Below are positions 54,595-63,973 of a DNA stretch of 64,000 bases, piece after piece (the stretch's first letter is position 1; each line of letters starts with the position of its first letter). Both the position numbers and the translations under genes were made by a program. Source of the DNA: JAWXBA01 sp048499805 (GTDB taxonomy: Bacteria > Gemmatimonadota > Gemmatimonadetes > Gemmatimonadales > GWC2-71-9). The DNA lies in NCBI GenBank assembly GCA_048499805.1, contig JASNZF010000002.1:1-64000 (forward strand), read 5' to 3'. Under the pieces are notes generated by a model. That model worked only from the letters and a program-made list of their open reading frames with translations. It had not been told where the DNA came from and ran no database searches.

Positions 54595-56271
54595 GTGACT
54601 GCCCTCGCCCAGACCTCGCGCCTTGTCCGTTCGCCGACCGGATCCACGCTCTCCTGCCGGGGCTGGCATCAGGAGGCGGCGATGCGGATGCTCATGAACA
54701 ACCTCGATCCCGCGGTGGCCGAGCGCCCCGAGGACCTGATCGTCTACGGCGGCAGCGGCAAGGCGGCCCGGAACTGGGCCTGCTTCGACGCCATTGTGGC
54801 GACCCTGCGGCGCCTCGCCAATGATGAGACCCTGCTGGTCCAGAGCGGCAAGCCGGTCGGGGTCTTCCGTACCCACGACGAGGCGCCCCGGGTCCTGATC
54901 GCCAACTCCAACCTGGTCCCGCGGTGGGGCACCTGGGATGAGTTCCGGCGGCTCGAGGCACTGGGCCTGACGATGTACGGCCAGATGACCGCCGGATCCT
55001 GGATCTACATCGGCTCCCAGGGGATCCTCCAGGGCACCTACGAGACCTTTGCCGAGTGCGCCCGGCAGCATTTTGGCGGTTCCCTCGCCGGGCGCCTGGT
55101 GGTGACCGGTGGCCTCGGCGGCATGGGCGGCGCCCAGCCCCTTGCCGCGACCCTCAATGGCGCCGCCTTCCTTGGCGTGGATGTCGATGCCACCCGGATC
55201 CAACGACGAGTCGATTCAGGCTATTGCGACAGGCTCGAGACCAGCCTCGACGCCGCCCTGGCGGCCGTCGAGGGCGCCAAGAGCCGCGGTGAGGCGCTAT
55301 CCGTCGGGCTGGTGGGCAACATCGCCGAGGTGCTGCCGGAACTGGTGCGCCGCGGGGTCACCGTCGACGTGCTGACCGACCAGACCTCGGCCCACGACCT
55401 TCGGGTCGGCTACCTGCCGATCGGGGTGACCCTTGCGGAGGCCCCCACGCTCCGTGAGACGGACCCCGAGGGGTATGAGTCCCGGGTTCTCGATTCGATG
55501 GTCCTCCACGTCCAGGCGATGCGCGAGTTCCGCTCTCGCGGTGCGATCGTCTTCGACTACGGCAACAACCTGCGCGGCCAGGTGGCCGACCATCGCGCGA
55601 TGCCGGAGGCATTCGAGATTCCCGGCTTCGTGCCGGAGTTCATCCGGCCGCTGTTCTGCAAGGGCGCCGGTCCCTTCCGGTGGGCCGCCCTCTCCGGCGA
55701 CCCGGCCGACATCGCCGCCACCGATGACGCCGTGCTGGAGACCTTCCCGAAGAAGGCCGCGCTGCGCCGCTGGATCGAGGAGGCGCGACGCAAGGTCCAG
55801 TTCCAGGGGCTGCCCGCCCGGATCTGCTGGCTCGAGTACGGGGAGCGCGCGGAGATGGGGCTCCGCTTCAACTGGCTGGTGAAGCACGGCAGGGTGCAGG
55901 CCCCCCTGGTGATCGGCCGCGATCACCTCGACACCGGGAGCGTCGCCTCGCCGAATCGCGAGACCGAGGGGATGCTCGACGGCTCGGATGCCATTGCCGA
56001 CTGGCCGCTCCTCAACGCCATGCTCAACACGGCCTGCGGGGCCAGCTGGGTCTCGATTCACCATGGCGGCGGTGTCGGCATCGGATATTCGCTCCATGCC
56101 GGCATGGTCGCTGTCGCCGACGGCACCGCCATGGCCGACCGCCGCCTCGAGCGCGTGCTCACTGCCGATCCCGGCACGGGAGTGATGCGGCATGCGGATG
56201 CTGGCTACGACCTGGCGATCGAGACGGCGCGGGAGCGGGGGGTGGATCTGCCGATGGTGAGCGAGAAGTGA
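54595..56271 (+). CDS. hutU: Urocanate hydratase
   Basis: A 558-residue cytoplasmic enzyme that adds water to urocanate to form imidazolone propionate, the second step of histidine breakdown, using bound NAD as an electrophile. Diagnostic strings are GWHQEAAMRMLMNNLDPAVAERPEDLIVYGGSGKAARNW, MTAGSWIYIGSQGILQGTYETF, VTGGLGGMGGAQPLA (NAD site), TDQTSAHD, and the active-site Cys region KGAGPFRWAALSG. Length is normal. GTG start. The last codons (VSEK-stop) are part of a 12-base tandem repeat that continues downstream. hutH, which makes urocanate, is not in the window. Confidence 0.97.
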   Translation: MTALAQTSRLVRSPTGSTLSCRGWHQEAAMRMLMNNLDPAVAERPEDLIVYGGSGKAARNWACFDAIVATLRRLANDETLLVQSGKPVGVFRTHDEAPRVLIANSNLVPRWGTWDEFRRLEALGLTMYGQMTAGSWIYIGSQGILQGTYETFAECARQHFGGSLAGRLVVTGGLGGMGGAQPLAATLNGAAFLGVDVDATRIQRRVDSGYCDRLETSLDAALAAVEGAKSRGEALSVGLVGNIAEVLPELVRRGVTVDVLTDQTSAHDLRVGYLPIGVTLAEAPTLRETDPEGYESRVLDSMVLHVQAMREFRSRGAIVFDYGNNLRGQVADHRAMPEAFEIPGFVPEFIRPLFCKGAGPFRWAALSGDPADIAATDDAVLETFPKKAALRRWIEEARRKVQFQGLPARICWLEYGERAEMGLRFNWLVKHGRVQAPLVIGRDHLDTGSVASPNRETEGMLDGSDAIADWPLLNAMLNTACGASWVSIHHGGGVGIGYSLHAGMVAVADGTAMADRRLERVLTADPGTGVMRHADAGYDLAIETARERGVDLPMVSEK

Positions 56272-56586
56272 GGAGCGAGAAGTGTGAGCGAGAAGAGGTA
56301 AGAGGTAAGAGGTGAGAGGGGAGAAGGGAGAAGGGAGCAGGGAGAAGGACGAAGGGCGCAGCGAGGGATCTTCGCTGGGGGCTCTGGAGCCCAACACCAT
56401 CTCCCCGTACCCAAGGGCAAGCTCCCTCGTCGCCTGGCTCCTCGGGATGACACCCCTCTCATCGCAGCCACGAGACCTGACACCTGACGCCTGACGCCCC
56501 ACACCCAGCAACCGACACCCAACACCCGACACCCCTAGCCCCTAGCCCCTAGCCCCTAGTCCCGATTCCCCATTCCCCGCCCCCCA
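56262..56586. repeat. Purine-arm/pyrimidine-arm repeat region between hutU and hutI
   Basis: The spacer begins inside the hutU stop codon region with GAGCGAGAAGTG-like units (three times), then GAGGTAA, GAGGTGA, GAAGGGA purine units (to about 56356). A core contains GAGGGATCTTCGCTGGGG and CTCCTCGGGATGACA, words I recall from dispersed intergenic repeats of other bacteria. The right side (from 56474) has CCTGACA/CCTGACG units, then CCGACAC/CCAACAC units, four CCCCTAG units and two ATTCCCC units up to the hutI start. No gene is visible. It separates hutU from the hutI operon. Confidence 0.8.
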
Positions 56587-57815
56587 TGCCCCTTCTCCGC
56601 AACATCGCCCTGCTCGCGCAATGCCTCCCTGAGGGGGCGCAGGGGGAGATCCACCCCATTCCCGACGCCGCCATGGCGTGGGATGACGGGGTGATCCGCT
56701 GGGTCGGTCCCGAGGCGGAGCTGCCGGCGGCGTACCGGGACTGGCCGGCGGAGGATGCCCGCCATCGCCTGGTGGTGCCCGGATTGGTGGACTGCCACAC
56801 CCATCTGGCCTTTGGCGGGTGGCGCGGAGACGAATTCGCCCAGCGGCTCGGTGGGAAGAGCTACCTCGAGATCGCCCAGGCCGGGGGGGGGATCGCCTCG
56901 ACGGTGGCGCGGACCCGCGGGCTGTCGGTGCCGATGCTGGTCGAGCGGGCTCGTGGGCACCTTCGCGAGATCGAGCGACTCGGCGTTACCACCGTCGAGG
57001 CCAAGAGTGGCTACGGCCTGAGCTACGACAGCGAAATGGCGCTGCTGGAGGTGTACGCCGAGCTGGGCCGCAGCGATCCGCTCCGGGTCGTCCCCACCCT
57101 CCTCGGCGCCCACGTGGTCCCGCCGGAATTCAAGTCCCGACGGGAGGAATACCTCGCCATGCTGGTGGAGCGGCTGATCCCCGAGGTGGGCCGCCGGAAG
57201 CTGGCCCGGTTCTGTGACGTCTTCGTGGAGGAGACCGCGTTCCCGGTGGATGAGGCGCGGGGGATCCTCGAAGCCGGGAATCGCGCCGGCCTGGGCGGGA
57301 AGCTCCACGCCGACCAGCTCACCAGCGGTGGCGGGGCCGAGCTTGCCGCCGAGGTCGGCGCCATCTCCGCCGACCATCTCGAGTGCATCTCGCCCGCGGG
57401 TATCGCGGCGATGGCCGCCGCGGGGACGATCGCCGTTTCCCTGCCCATCGCCACCCTCTACCTCAACCAGCGGCCGCTGCCGGCCCGCGACCTGATCGCC
57501 GCCGGGGTGCCGGTGGCGGTGGCCACCGACTTCAACCCCGGCTCCGCGCCGAGCTACCACCTCCCGCTGGCGATGATGCTGGCGTGCACCATGCAGCGGA
57601 TGACCCCGCGCGAGGTGCTCCGCGGGGCGACCACGATCGCCGCCGCGGCCATCGGCCTGGCGGGGCAGGCGGGGTCGCTCGCGGAGGGGATGGCGGCCGA
57701 CTTCGCCGTCATCGATGCGCCGGATCCCGAGTTCTGGATGTATCATTTCCGCGCCAACGCCTGCTTGCGCACTGTGCGCCGCGGGGAGACCCGCTGGCGC
57801 GCGCCGGAGTTCTGA
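56586..57815 (+). CDS. hutI: Imidazolonepropionase
   Basis: A 409-residue cytoplasmic amidohydrolase that opens imidazolone propionate to formiminoglutamate, the third histidine-degradation step. The metal site is GLVDCHTHLAFGGWRGDEF (HxH), with KSGYGLSYDSEM, LGAHVVPPEF, KLHADQLTSGGGAELAAEVGAISADHLE and VAVATDFNPGSAPSYHLPLAMMLACTMQRM, all typical of HutI. The ATG lies directly after the C-rich repeat arm, and I see no good Shine-Dalgarno. The amidase gene follows 17 bases later, so hutI heads a three-gene operon. Confidence 0.97.
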   Translation: MPLLRNIALLAQCLPEGAQGEIHPIPDAAMAWDDGVIRWVGPEAELPAAYRDWPAEDARHRLVVPGLVDCHTHLAFGGWRGDEFAQRLGGKSYLEIAQAGGGIASTVARTRGLSVPMLVERARGHLREIERLGVTTVEAKSGYGLSYDSEMALLEVYAELGRSDPLRVVPTLLGAHVVPPEFKSRREEYLAMLVERLIPEVGRRKLARFCDVFVEETAFPVDEARGILEAGNRAGLGGKLHADQLTSGGGAELAAEVGAISADHLECISPAGIAAMAAAGTIAVSLPIATLYLNQRPLPARDLIAAGVPVAVATDFNPGSAPSYHLPLAMMLACTMQRMTPREVLRGATTIAAAAIGLAGQAGSLAEGMAADFAVIDAPDPEFWMYHFRANACLRTVRRGETRWRAPEF

Positions 57816-57832
57816 TCACCCTGGGGGAAACC

Positions 57833-59563
57833 ATGTCGGAAGCGCCGCTGGTGGGCGGAGTGGACCGTCGCTCGTTCCTGGGCCTCTGTACCGGCCTGGG
57901 GATCGGGGGCGGGCTGGCGACGACCTTGTACCAGGAGGCGGTCGCGCAGGCCCCCACGCCCGGGGGACAGGGCCAGCAGCAATCGGGTCCCGTCACCGTC
58001 GCCACGATCGCGGCGGCGGAAACCGTCCTCGGCCTGACCTTCACCGTCGCCGAGCGCGAGATGATGGTTCAGGACCTCAACGGTGCGGTGCGGAGCCTGG
58101 CCAACCTGCGGTCGGTCGCGCTGCCCAACGAGGTGGCGCCGGCGCTGATCTTCCACCTCGAGCCGCCCCCCGCCTCCTCAACGGTGCCGGCGGCGGCACG
58201 GGCCCGGATCCGGCCGGTGGCACGGCCCGGCTCCGACTCGGCGCTGGCCTGGCTCACCGTGGCCGAGCTCTCCGAGCTGGTGCGGACCCGGGCGGTCACA
58301 TCCGAGGAATTGACCCGGCTCTCGCTCGGGCGCCTCAAGCAGCATGACCCGGCGCTCAGCTGCGTCGTCACCCTGACCGAGGAACGCGCGCTGGCGCAGG
58401 CGAGGCAGGCGGACGCCGAGATCGCCGCCGGGCGGTGGCGCGGGCCGCTGCACGGGATTCCCTGGGGCGCCAAGGACCTGCTGGCGGTGCCGGGGTACCC
58501 GACCACCTGGGGGTCACCGATCTATCGCGACCAGCAGCTGCCAGCCACCGCCACCGTGGTCGAGCGCCTCGACGCGGCGGGTGCGGTCCTCGTGGCCAAG
58601 CTCAGCCTCGGTGAACTTGCCCAGGGGGACGTCTGGTACGGCGGCACCACCAAGAACCCCTGGAACCTCGAGCAGGGCTCCAGTGGTTCCTCAGCCGGTC
58701 CCGCCTCGGCGACGGCGGCCGGCCTCGTGCCGTTCACCATCGGCAGCGAGACCCTGGGATCGATCGTCTCGCCCAGCACCCGCTGCGGGGTGACCGGCCT
58801 GCGCCCCACCTTCGGCGCGGTCAGCCGCGCGGGGGCGATGGCGCTGTCCTGGAGCATGGACAAGCTCGGGCCGATGTGCCGGTCGGTGGAGGACTGCGCC
58901 CTGGTCTTCGACGCGATCCGGGGGCCGGACGGGAAGGACCTCACCGTGCGCCAGGCCAGCTTTGCCTGGCAGCCTGACCGGCCCCTGTCGGGAATCCGGG
59001 TCGGGATGCTCGAGGCGGCCTTCGCCCCGGACCGCGCCGCGAAGCCGTTTGACGACGCCACCCTCGTGGTGCTGCGCGGGCTGGGGATCCCCCTCGCGCC
59101 GGTGACCGGACCGACCGAACTGCCCGTTGCCGCGATGCGGATCATCCTCTCGGCGGAGGCCGCGGCCGCCTTCGACGAGCTCACCCGGGAGAACCTCGAT
59201 GACCTCATGGTGCGCCAGCAGCGCGGCGCCTGGCCCAACAGCTTCCGCTCGGCGCGCTTCATCTCGGCGGTGGACTACATCCAGGCCAACCGGCTCCGCA
59301 CCCTTCTCATGCGCCAGATGGACGAGGCGATGCGCGACGTGGACGTGATGGTGGCGCCCACCTCGGGCGGCAACATGCTCCTGATCACCAACCTGACCGG
59401 TCATCCCACCGTGGTGCTGCCCAATGGCTTCACGGAACAGGGCACCCCGGTCAGCATCACCTTCATCGGCCAGCCGTTCCGTGAGGCCGAGCTGCTCCGC
59501 GTGGCCCTGGCCTACCAGGACGCCACCGACTTCCACCGCCGGCACCCGCCGGCCTTTGCCTGA
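57833..59563 (+). CDS. Amidase signature family enzyme with Tat signal
   Basis: A 576-residue enzyme. The ATG at 57833 has GGGGGA 4 bases upstream. The N-terminus, VDRRSFLGLCTGLGIGGGLA, is a twin-arginine signal, so it is folded before export. The Ser-cisSer-Lys triad is present: GIPWGAKDLL (Lys) and GSSGSSAGPASATAAG (cis-Ser and Ser), then SETLGSIVSPSTRCGVTGLRPTFG. These enzymes hydrolyse or transfer amides. Its place between hutI and hutG with spacers of 17 and 7 bases suggests a linked role, perhaps peptide or amide hydrolysis outside the cell, but Tat export separates it from the cytosolic hut steps. It is not GatA, which is cytosolic. Confidence 0.88.
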   Translation: MSEAPLVGGVDRRSFLGLCTGLGIGGGLATTLYQEAVAQAPTPGGQGQQQSGPVTVATIAAAETVLGLTFTVAEREMMVQDLNGAVRSLANLRSVALPNEVAPALIFHLEPPPASSTVPAAARARIRPVARPGSDSALAWLTVAELSELVRTRAVTSEELTRLSLGRLKQHDPALSCVVTLTEERALAQARQADAEIAAGRWRGPLHGIPWGAKDLLAVPGYPTTWGSPIYRDQQLPATATVVERLDAAGAVLVAKLSLGELAQGDVWYGGTTKNPWNLEQGSSGSSAGPASATAAGLVPFTIGSETLGSIVSPSTRCGVTGLRPTFGAVSRAGAMALSWSMDKLGPMCRSVEDCALVFDAIRGPDGKDLTVRQASFAWQPDRPLSGIRVGMLEAAFAPDRAAKPFDDATLVVLRGLGIPLAPVTGPTELPVAAMRIILSAEAAAAFDELTRENLDDLMVRQQRGAWPNSFRSARFISAVDYIQANRLRTLLMRQMDEAMRDVDVMVAPTSGGNMLLITNLTGHPTVVLPNGFTEQGTPVSITFIGQPFREAELLRVALAYQDATDFHRRHPPAFA

Positions 59564-59570
59564 GCGTGGC

Positions 59571-60626
59571 ATGACCGACGGCGACTTTGATCCCAGTGCA
59601 CCCGCCACCCCGGGCTCGGGGCTCTTCGGCCTCCCTCACACCCCCGATGACGCGGCGATCGTCTGCCTGCCGGTGGCGTGGGAGGCGACGACCTCCTACG
59701 GCGGCGGGACCGCCGGCGGCCCCGCCGCGATCCACGAGGCGAGCTGGCAGGTCGACCTCTTCGACCATCTCGTCGAGCGTCCCTATGCCGCCGGGATCGC
59801 CCTGCTGCCGGAGGACCCCCGGTTTGCGGCATGGAACGAGGAGGCGCGTCCCCTCGCCGGCGAGATCATCGCGGTCGGGGGCAACATCGAGGGTGACGAG
59901 CGGCTCTGGCAGGCGCTGAGCCGGGTCAACCAGCTTTCCGGGGAGGTGAACGCCCTGGTGGAGGAGGAGGTGGGCGCGATCCTCGACGCGGGGAAGATCC
60001 CCGCGCTGATTGGTGGCGATCACTCCACCCCGTACGGTGCGATCCGGGCTGCCGCGCTCCGTCACGAGGGGATCGGCCTGCTCCAGGTGGACGCCCACAT
60101 GGACCTTCGCGAGGCCTATGAGGGGTTCACCTGGTCGCACGCGTCGATCACCCGCAATGTCGTGGACCGGATCCCCGAGGTGGCGCGCGTGGTGCAGGTC
60201 GGGATCCGGGACTACTGCGAGGAGGAGGCCGACCGGGTGGCCGCCGAGCCCCAGCGGATCCGGGTGTTCTACGATGCCGACATTGCGCGGCGGAGATTCC
60301 AGGGCGGCAGCTGGGACCAGGTCGTGCAGGAGGCGGTCGAGGCGCTGCCCAGGGACGTCTGGATCACCTTCGACATCGATGGGCTCGATCCCAAGCTCTG
60401 TCCCCACACCGGCACGCCGGTGCCGGGAGGGCTGGAGTTCCAGGAGGCGATTCACCTGATCGCGGCGGTGGCGCGGTCGGGCCGTCGCATCGTGGGGTTC
60501 GACCTGAACGAGGTGTCGCCGGCCCCCGATGGCCATGAGTGGGACGCCAACGTCGGGGCGCGCGTCCTGTACCAGCTGTGTGCCTGGACCATGGTGAGCC
60601 AGGGGCGGGTGCGCGAGCGGCGCTGA
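59571..60626 (+). CDS. hutG: Ureohydrolase-family enzyme, probable formimidoylglutamase
   Basis: A 351-residue binuclear-manganese hydrolase of the arginase/agmatinase/HutG family. Metal ligands are in IGGDHSTPYGA, LLQVDAHMDLREAYEG (DAHxD) and TFDIDGLDPKLCPHTG (DxDxxDP). The early motif TSYGGGTAGGPAAIHEAS is nearer agmatinases than classic HutG. I call HutG because it is 7 bases after the amidase in a hut operon, where it would split formiminoglutamate to glutamate and formamide. Agmatinase is the main alternative. Confidence 0.75.
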   Translation: MTDGDFDPSAPATPGSGLFGLPHTPDDAAIVCLPVAWEATTSYGGGTAGGPAAIHEASWQVDLFDHLVERPYAAGIALLPEDPRFAAWNEEARPLAGEIIAVGGNIEGDERLWQALSRVNQLSGEVNALVEEEVGAILDAGKIPALIGGDHSTPYGAIRAAALRHEGIGLLQVDAHMDLREAYEGFTWSHASITRNVVDRIPEVARVVQVGIRDYCEEEADRVAAEPQRIRVFYDADIARRRFQGGSWDQVVQEAVEALPRDVWITFDIDGLDPKLCPHTGTPVPGGLEFQEAIHLIAAVARSGRRIVGFDLNEVSPAPDGHEWDANVGARVLYQLCAWTMVSQGRVRERR

Positions 60627-60678
60627 GCACGGCACGAGGCAGGTACGAGCAGCAGGCATCCTCCACATCCGGAACTTC

Positions 60679-62865
60679 ATGACCCGCCCCCTGGTGGTCG
60701 TCGCGTCCCTCCTGTGCCTGTCCGCCGGCTCCCTCGCCGCGCAGGCCCCCTCCGCCCCGGTGGCCCGGGCGGTGCGCATCTCCGCACCCCCGGTCATTGA
60801 CGGCCGGCTCGACGACAGCGCCTGGCAGGGGGTCGCCCCCGCGACCGGCTTCGTGCAGCACGAGCCGTTCGAGGGGCGGCCGGCCACCGAGCGCACCGAG
60901 GTTCGGATCCTCTACGACGACGAGGCGCTCTATGTCGGTGCCTGGCTCTTGGACCGGAGCCCCGGGCAGATCGTCGTGGGCGAGGTGCGGCGCGACGTGG
61001 ACCTCGCCAATCTCGACGCGTTCATCATGGTGCTCGACACCTACCGCGACCGCCAGAACGCCTTCGTCTTCGGCACGTCGCCGGCCGGGGTCGAGTACGA
61101 CGGCCAGGTGACCCGCGAGGGGGAGGGCGGCAGCGGTCAGGGCACCACCCGCCAGACCGGTGGCTCGGGCGGTGGGCTCAACCTCAACTGGGACGGCTCG
61201 TGGACCGTTCGCACCAGCCGTGACAGCGCCGGCTGGTACGCCGAGTTCCGGATCCCGTTCGCGACCCTGCGGTACCGTCGCGGGGAGGGGCAGGTCTGGG
61301 GGCTCAACTTCACCCGCAACATCCAGCGGGTGAACGAGCGCAGCACCTGGACCCCGCTCCCCCGTGAGTTCTCGGTCTACCGGATCTCGGCGTTTGGCGC
61401 GCTGGAGGGGCTCGAGCCGCCGGCCGGCCGCGTCGCCACCGCCACCCCGTACGTCCTCGGATCGGTCCGCCGCGACTACGCCCGGCCCGACACCGACACC
61501 GGCCTCGACATTGGCGGCGACGTCAAGCTGGGACTCTCGAGCAGCATGACGCTCGACCTCACCGCCAACACCGACTTCGCCCAGGTCGAGGTGGACGAGC
61601 AGCAGCTCAACCTGACCCGGTTCAACTTGTTCTTCCCGGAGAAGCGGCCGTTCTTCCTCGAGAACGCCGGCACCTTCTCGGTGGGCACGGCACAGTCCAC
61701 CGAGCTCTTCTTCAGCCGCCGGATTGGGATCGGTGCCGACCGCCGCGAGGTGCCGCTCCTGGGGGGCGGGCGGCTCTCCGGCAACATCGGCGGGCTCACC
61801 ATCGGGGTGCTCGACATCCAGGCCGACTCGCGCGAGGGGGTGCCGGCCAACAACTTCGCCGCGGTCCGCGTCGTCCAGCAGCTCCCCAGCCGCAGCCGGC
61901 TCGGCGCCATCGCCGTGAGCCGGCTCAACACCGACAGCACCGCGGACTACAACCTCACCTTCGGGCTCGACGGCCGGATGGGAATCGGCCGCTACCTCCT
62001 GTTGGACGGCTACGCTGCCCAGACCGAGACCCCGGGGCGCACTGGCCCGCAGCATGCGTACCACGTCGGCGGCACCTACTCCGGACGGAACTGGCAGTTC
62101 AGCGCCTCGTGGCGCGAGGTGGCGCGCGACTTCAATCCCGAGGTCGGGTTCCTGTCGCGGTCCAACACCCGGTTTGCGAGCGTCCGGATCCAGACCTTCA
62201 TCCGGATGTCCGAATCCTCGGCGCTCAAGGAACTCCGGCCGCACATCAGCTACCGCGAGAACATCGGCTTCGACGGGCTGTCCGAGACCCGGCTGATCCA
62301 TTTCGACAGCCATTTCGACTTCAAGAACGGCGCCTTCTTCCAGCTGCCGGCCTTCAACCTGACGCGGGAGGGACTGCGGGTGCCGTTCGAGATCGCCCCG
62401 GGGGTCGTGATCCCCGCCGGCACCTACGACAACGCCGAGTGGGGGTTCGAGTACTACACCAGCCAGAACGCGCCGGTGGCGCTGTCGGGACGGATCGACA
62501 TCGGCGGGTTCTACAGCGGGCGGCGGATCGGGACGGGGAGCACCCTGCGGGTCCGCACCGGGAAGACTGCGGCGTCGCTGGCGGTGTCGTGGTACGACAT
62601 CACCTTGCCGGAGGGGGAGTTCACGGCGGCGCTGGTGGGACTCAAGCTGGCGTACAGCTTCACGCCGGGGATCTACCTGCAGTCGCTGGCGCAGTACAGC
62701 AACCAGAGCAGGACAGTGCAGGCCAATCTGCGGTTCGGGTGGCTGAGCCGGGCGGGGACGGGGCTCTTCCTGGTCTACAACGACATCGAGCGGACCGGCA
62801 CCGGGTCGGGGCCGGAGCAGCGGGCGTTCCTGGTGAAGTTCACCCGAATGTTCGACCTGAACTAG
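60679..62865 (+). CDS. DUF5916 outer-membrane protein with CBM9-like domain (2)
   Basis: A 728-residue exported protein with signal peptide MTRPLVVVASLLCLSAGSLAAQ. The N-terminal CBM9-like sandwich (about 25-230) includes APPVIDGRLDDSAWQGV and RTEVRILYDDEALYVGAWLLD. DUF5916 follows with the signature FFPEKRPFFLENAGTF and a barrel ending VKFTRMFDLN (terminal hydrophobic-alternating strand with Phe/Leu). It is shorter than its paralog at 51705. It lies 52 bases after hutG on the same strand, so it may be read from the hut operon, though no function links them. Confidence 0.85.
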   Translation: MTRPLVVVASLLCLSAGSLAAQAPSAPVARAVRISAPPVIDGRLDDSAWQGVAPATGFVQHEPFEGRPATERTEVRILYDDEALYVGAWLLDRSPGQIVVGEVRRDVDLANLDAFIMVLDTYRDRQNAFVFGTSPAGVEYDGQVTREGEGGSGQGTTRQTGGSGGGLNLNWDGSWTVRTSRDSAGWYAEFRIPFATLRYRRGEGQVWGLNFTRNIQRVNERSTWTPLPREFSVYRISAFGALEGLEPPAGRVATATPYVLGSVRRDYARPDTDTGLDIGGDVKLGLSSSMTLDLTANTDFAQVEVDEQQLNLTRFNLFFPEKRPFFLENAGTFSVGTAQSTELFFSRRIGIGADRREVPLLGGGRLSGNIGGLTIGVLDIQADSREGVPANNFAAVRVVQQLPSRSRLGAIAVSRLNTDSTADYNLTFGLDGRMGIGRYLLLDGYAAQTETPGRTGPQHAYHVGGTYSGRNWQFSASWREVARDFNPEVGFLSRSNTRFASVRIQTFIRMSESSALKELRPHISYRENIGFDGLSETRLIHFDSHFDFKNGAFFQLPAFNLTREGLRVPFEIAPGVVIPAGTYDNAEWGFEYYTSQNAPVALSGRIDIGGFYSGRRIGTGSTLRVRTGKTAASLAVSWYDITLPEGEFTAALVGLKLAYSFTPGIYLQSLAQYSNQSRTVQANLRFGWLSRAGTGLFLVYNDIERTGTGSGPEQRAFLVKFTRMFDLN

Positions 62866-62875
62866 GGGGTGGCAG

Positions 62876-62896
62876 GGCGGGGGGCTGCCCCCCGCC
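62876..62896. terminator. Bidirectional terminator between convergent genes
   Basis: Stem GGCGGGGGG/CCCCCCGCC-like (9 bp) with loop CTG, between DUF5916 gene 2 and the MBL-fold gene. Confidence 0.65.
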
Positions 62897-62910
62897 GCGG
62901 AGTGCCGGGA

Positions 62911-63843
62911 TCAGGGAATGACGATCGTGTTGAGGTGGGTCGGCATGATCATCCGGGTACGGGGAGAGATCGCCGCGACGGTCCTGGCAAACGGGACGAG
63001 GTTCCGGTCGATGTTCTCCTGCTGCGACCATCCGTACGGGAGCGAGAAGTTGTCCCAGTGGGTCGGGAGCACGATCGGGGGCATCCCGGTGACGCGCAGC
63101 AGCCGCTCGTCGTAGTTGTACAACCCCAGCCGCGACCCGTTGATGCCGGCCAGCAGGATGTCAGGGTGAATCCCGTCCAGTTCGCGCTCGACGAAGTTCA
63201 TCGAGCCCATCGTCAACACCTCATGGTGGTCGAACCGGGCCAGGAACATCAGTGAGCCGCCCTCGATGAACTGGCTGATCCGCAGCGGGGCGACCAGCCT
63301 CGTGGTGCGGTCATAGCGCCGGGTGTCGAAGTAGTGCTTCTCGTTGAGGGCCGAGTGGATCGAGGGGATGACGCGCACGGAGAAGTTGTCGAACTGGTAG
63401 TCCTCGCCGCCGCCCACGGCATAGAGCTGGTCCTCGGGGATCCCGTAGGCGCGCAGAATCATGATCGTCGACTCGGTGCCGATCACCTTCGCGCCTGTCT
63501 TCCGCGCCAGGTAGGGGACATCGAGGAGGTGGTCGGGGTGACCGTGGTGGACCAGGATGAAATCGGCCCGGGGGACGATGCTGTCGATGAGGGTCGAGTC
63601 GGACGGGGCGATGTCATCCCGCGCGTAACTGGGGCGCGGGTCGGCCGGATCGCCACTGCCGCCATACTTGATGCGCGAGATGAATGGGTCGACCAGCACC
63701 ACCACGGCGCCATCGGCGATCATCCAGCCGGCCGCGCCCAGGTAGGTCATCTGGAGCGGGGGGCGCGCGTCGGTGGCCTGCGCGCCGGCCGGGGCGGGGG
63801 CGAGGACAGCGCCCAGCAGGATGGCACGGGCAAGATGCTTCAT
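62911..63843 (-). CDS. Secreted MBL-fold metallohydrolase
   Basis: A 310-residue exported protein. ATG at 63843 follows GAGGGAA and starts the signal peptide MKHLARAILLGAVLAPAPAGAQA. The beta-lactamase-fold metal motif is VHHGHPDHLLD (HxHxDH, about 107-112), with further candidate ligands in PSIHSALNE and PTHWDNF. MTYLGAAGWMIADGAVVVLVDPFIS is the usual first hairpin. The layout resembles UlaG/YtnP-like hydrolases rather than class B beta-lactamases. Substrate unknown. Confidence 0.88.
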   Translation of the reverse strand: MKHLARAILLGAVLAPAPAGAQATDARPPLQMTYLGAAGWMIADGAVVVLVDPFISRIKYGGSGDPADPRPSYARDDIAPSDSTLIDSIVPRADFILVHHGHPDHLLDVPYLARKTGAKVIGTESTIMILRAYGIPEDQLYAVGGGEDYQFDNFSVRVIPSIHSALNEKHYFDTRRYDRTTRLVAPLRISQFIEGGSLMFLARFDHHEVLTMGSMNFVERELDGIHPDILLAGINGSRLGLYNYDERLLRVTGMPPIVLPTHWDNFSLPYGWSQQENIDRNLVPFARTVAAISPRTRMIMPTHLNTIVIP

Positions 63844-63973
63844 CGGTTCCCTCAGGGCATGTCGCGAGGCACTGGGCATCACGGGGATGGGATGGCAAGG
63901 GCGGATCGAATAGGTACGGTGGCAGAGGGCGATTGTCCAGCGCCACTTGGCCGCCGCGCATCCCGGGACCTGA

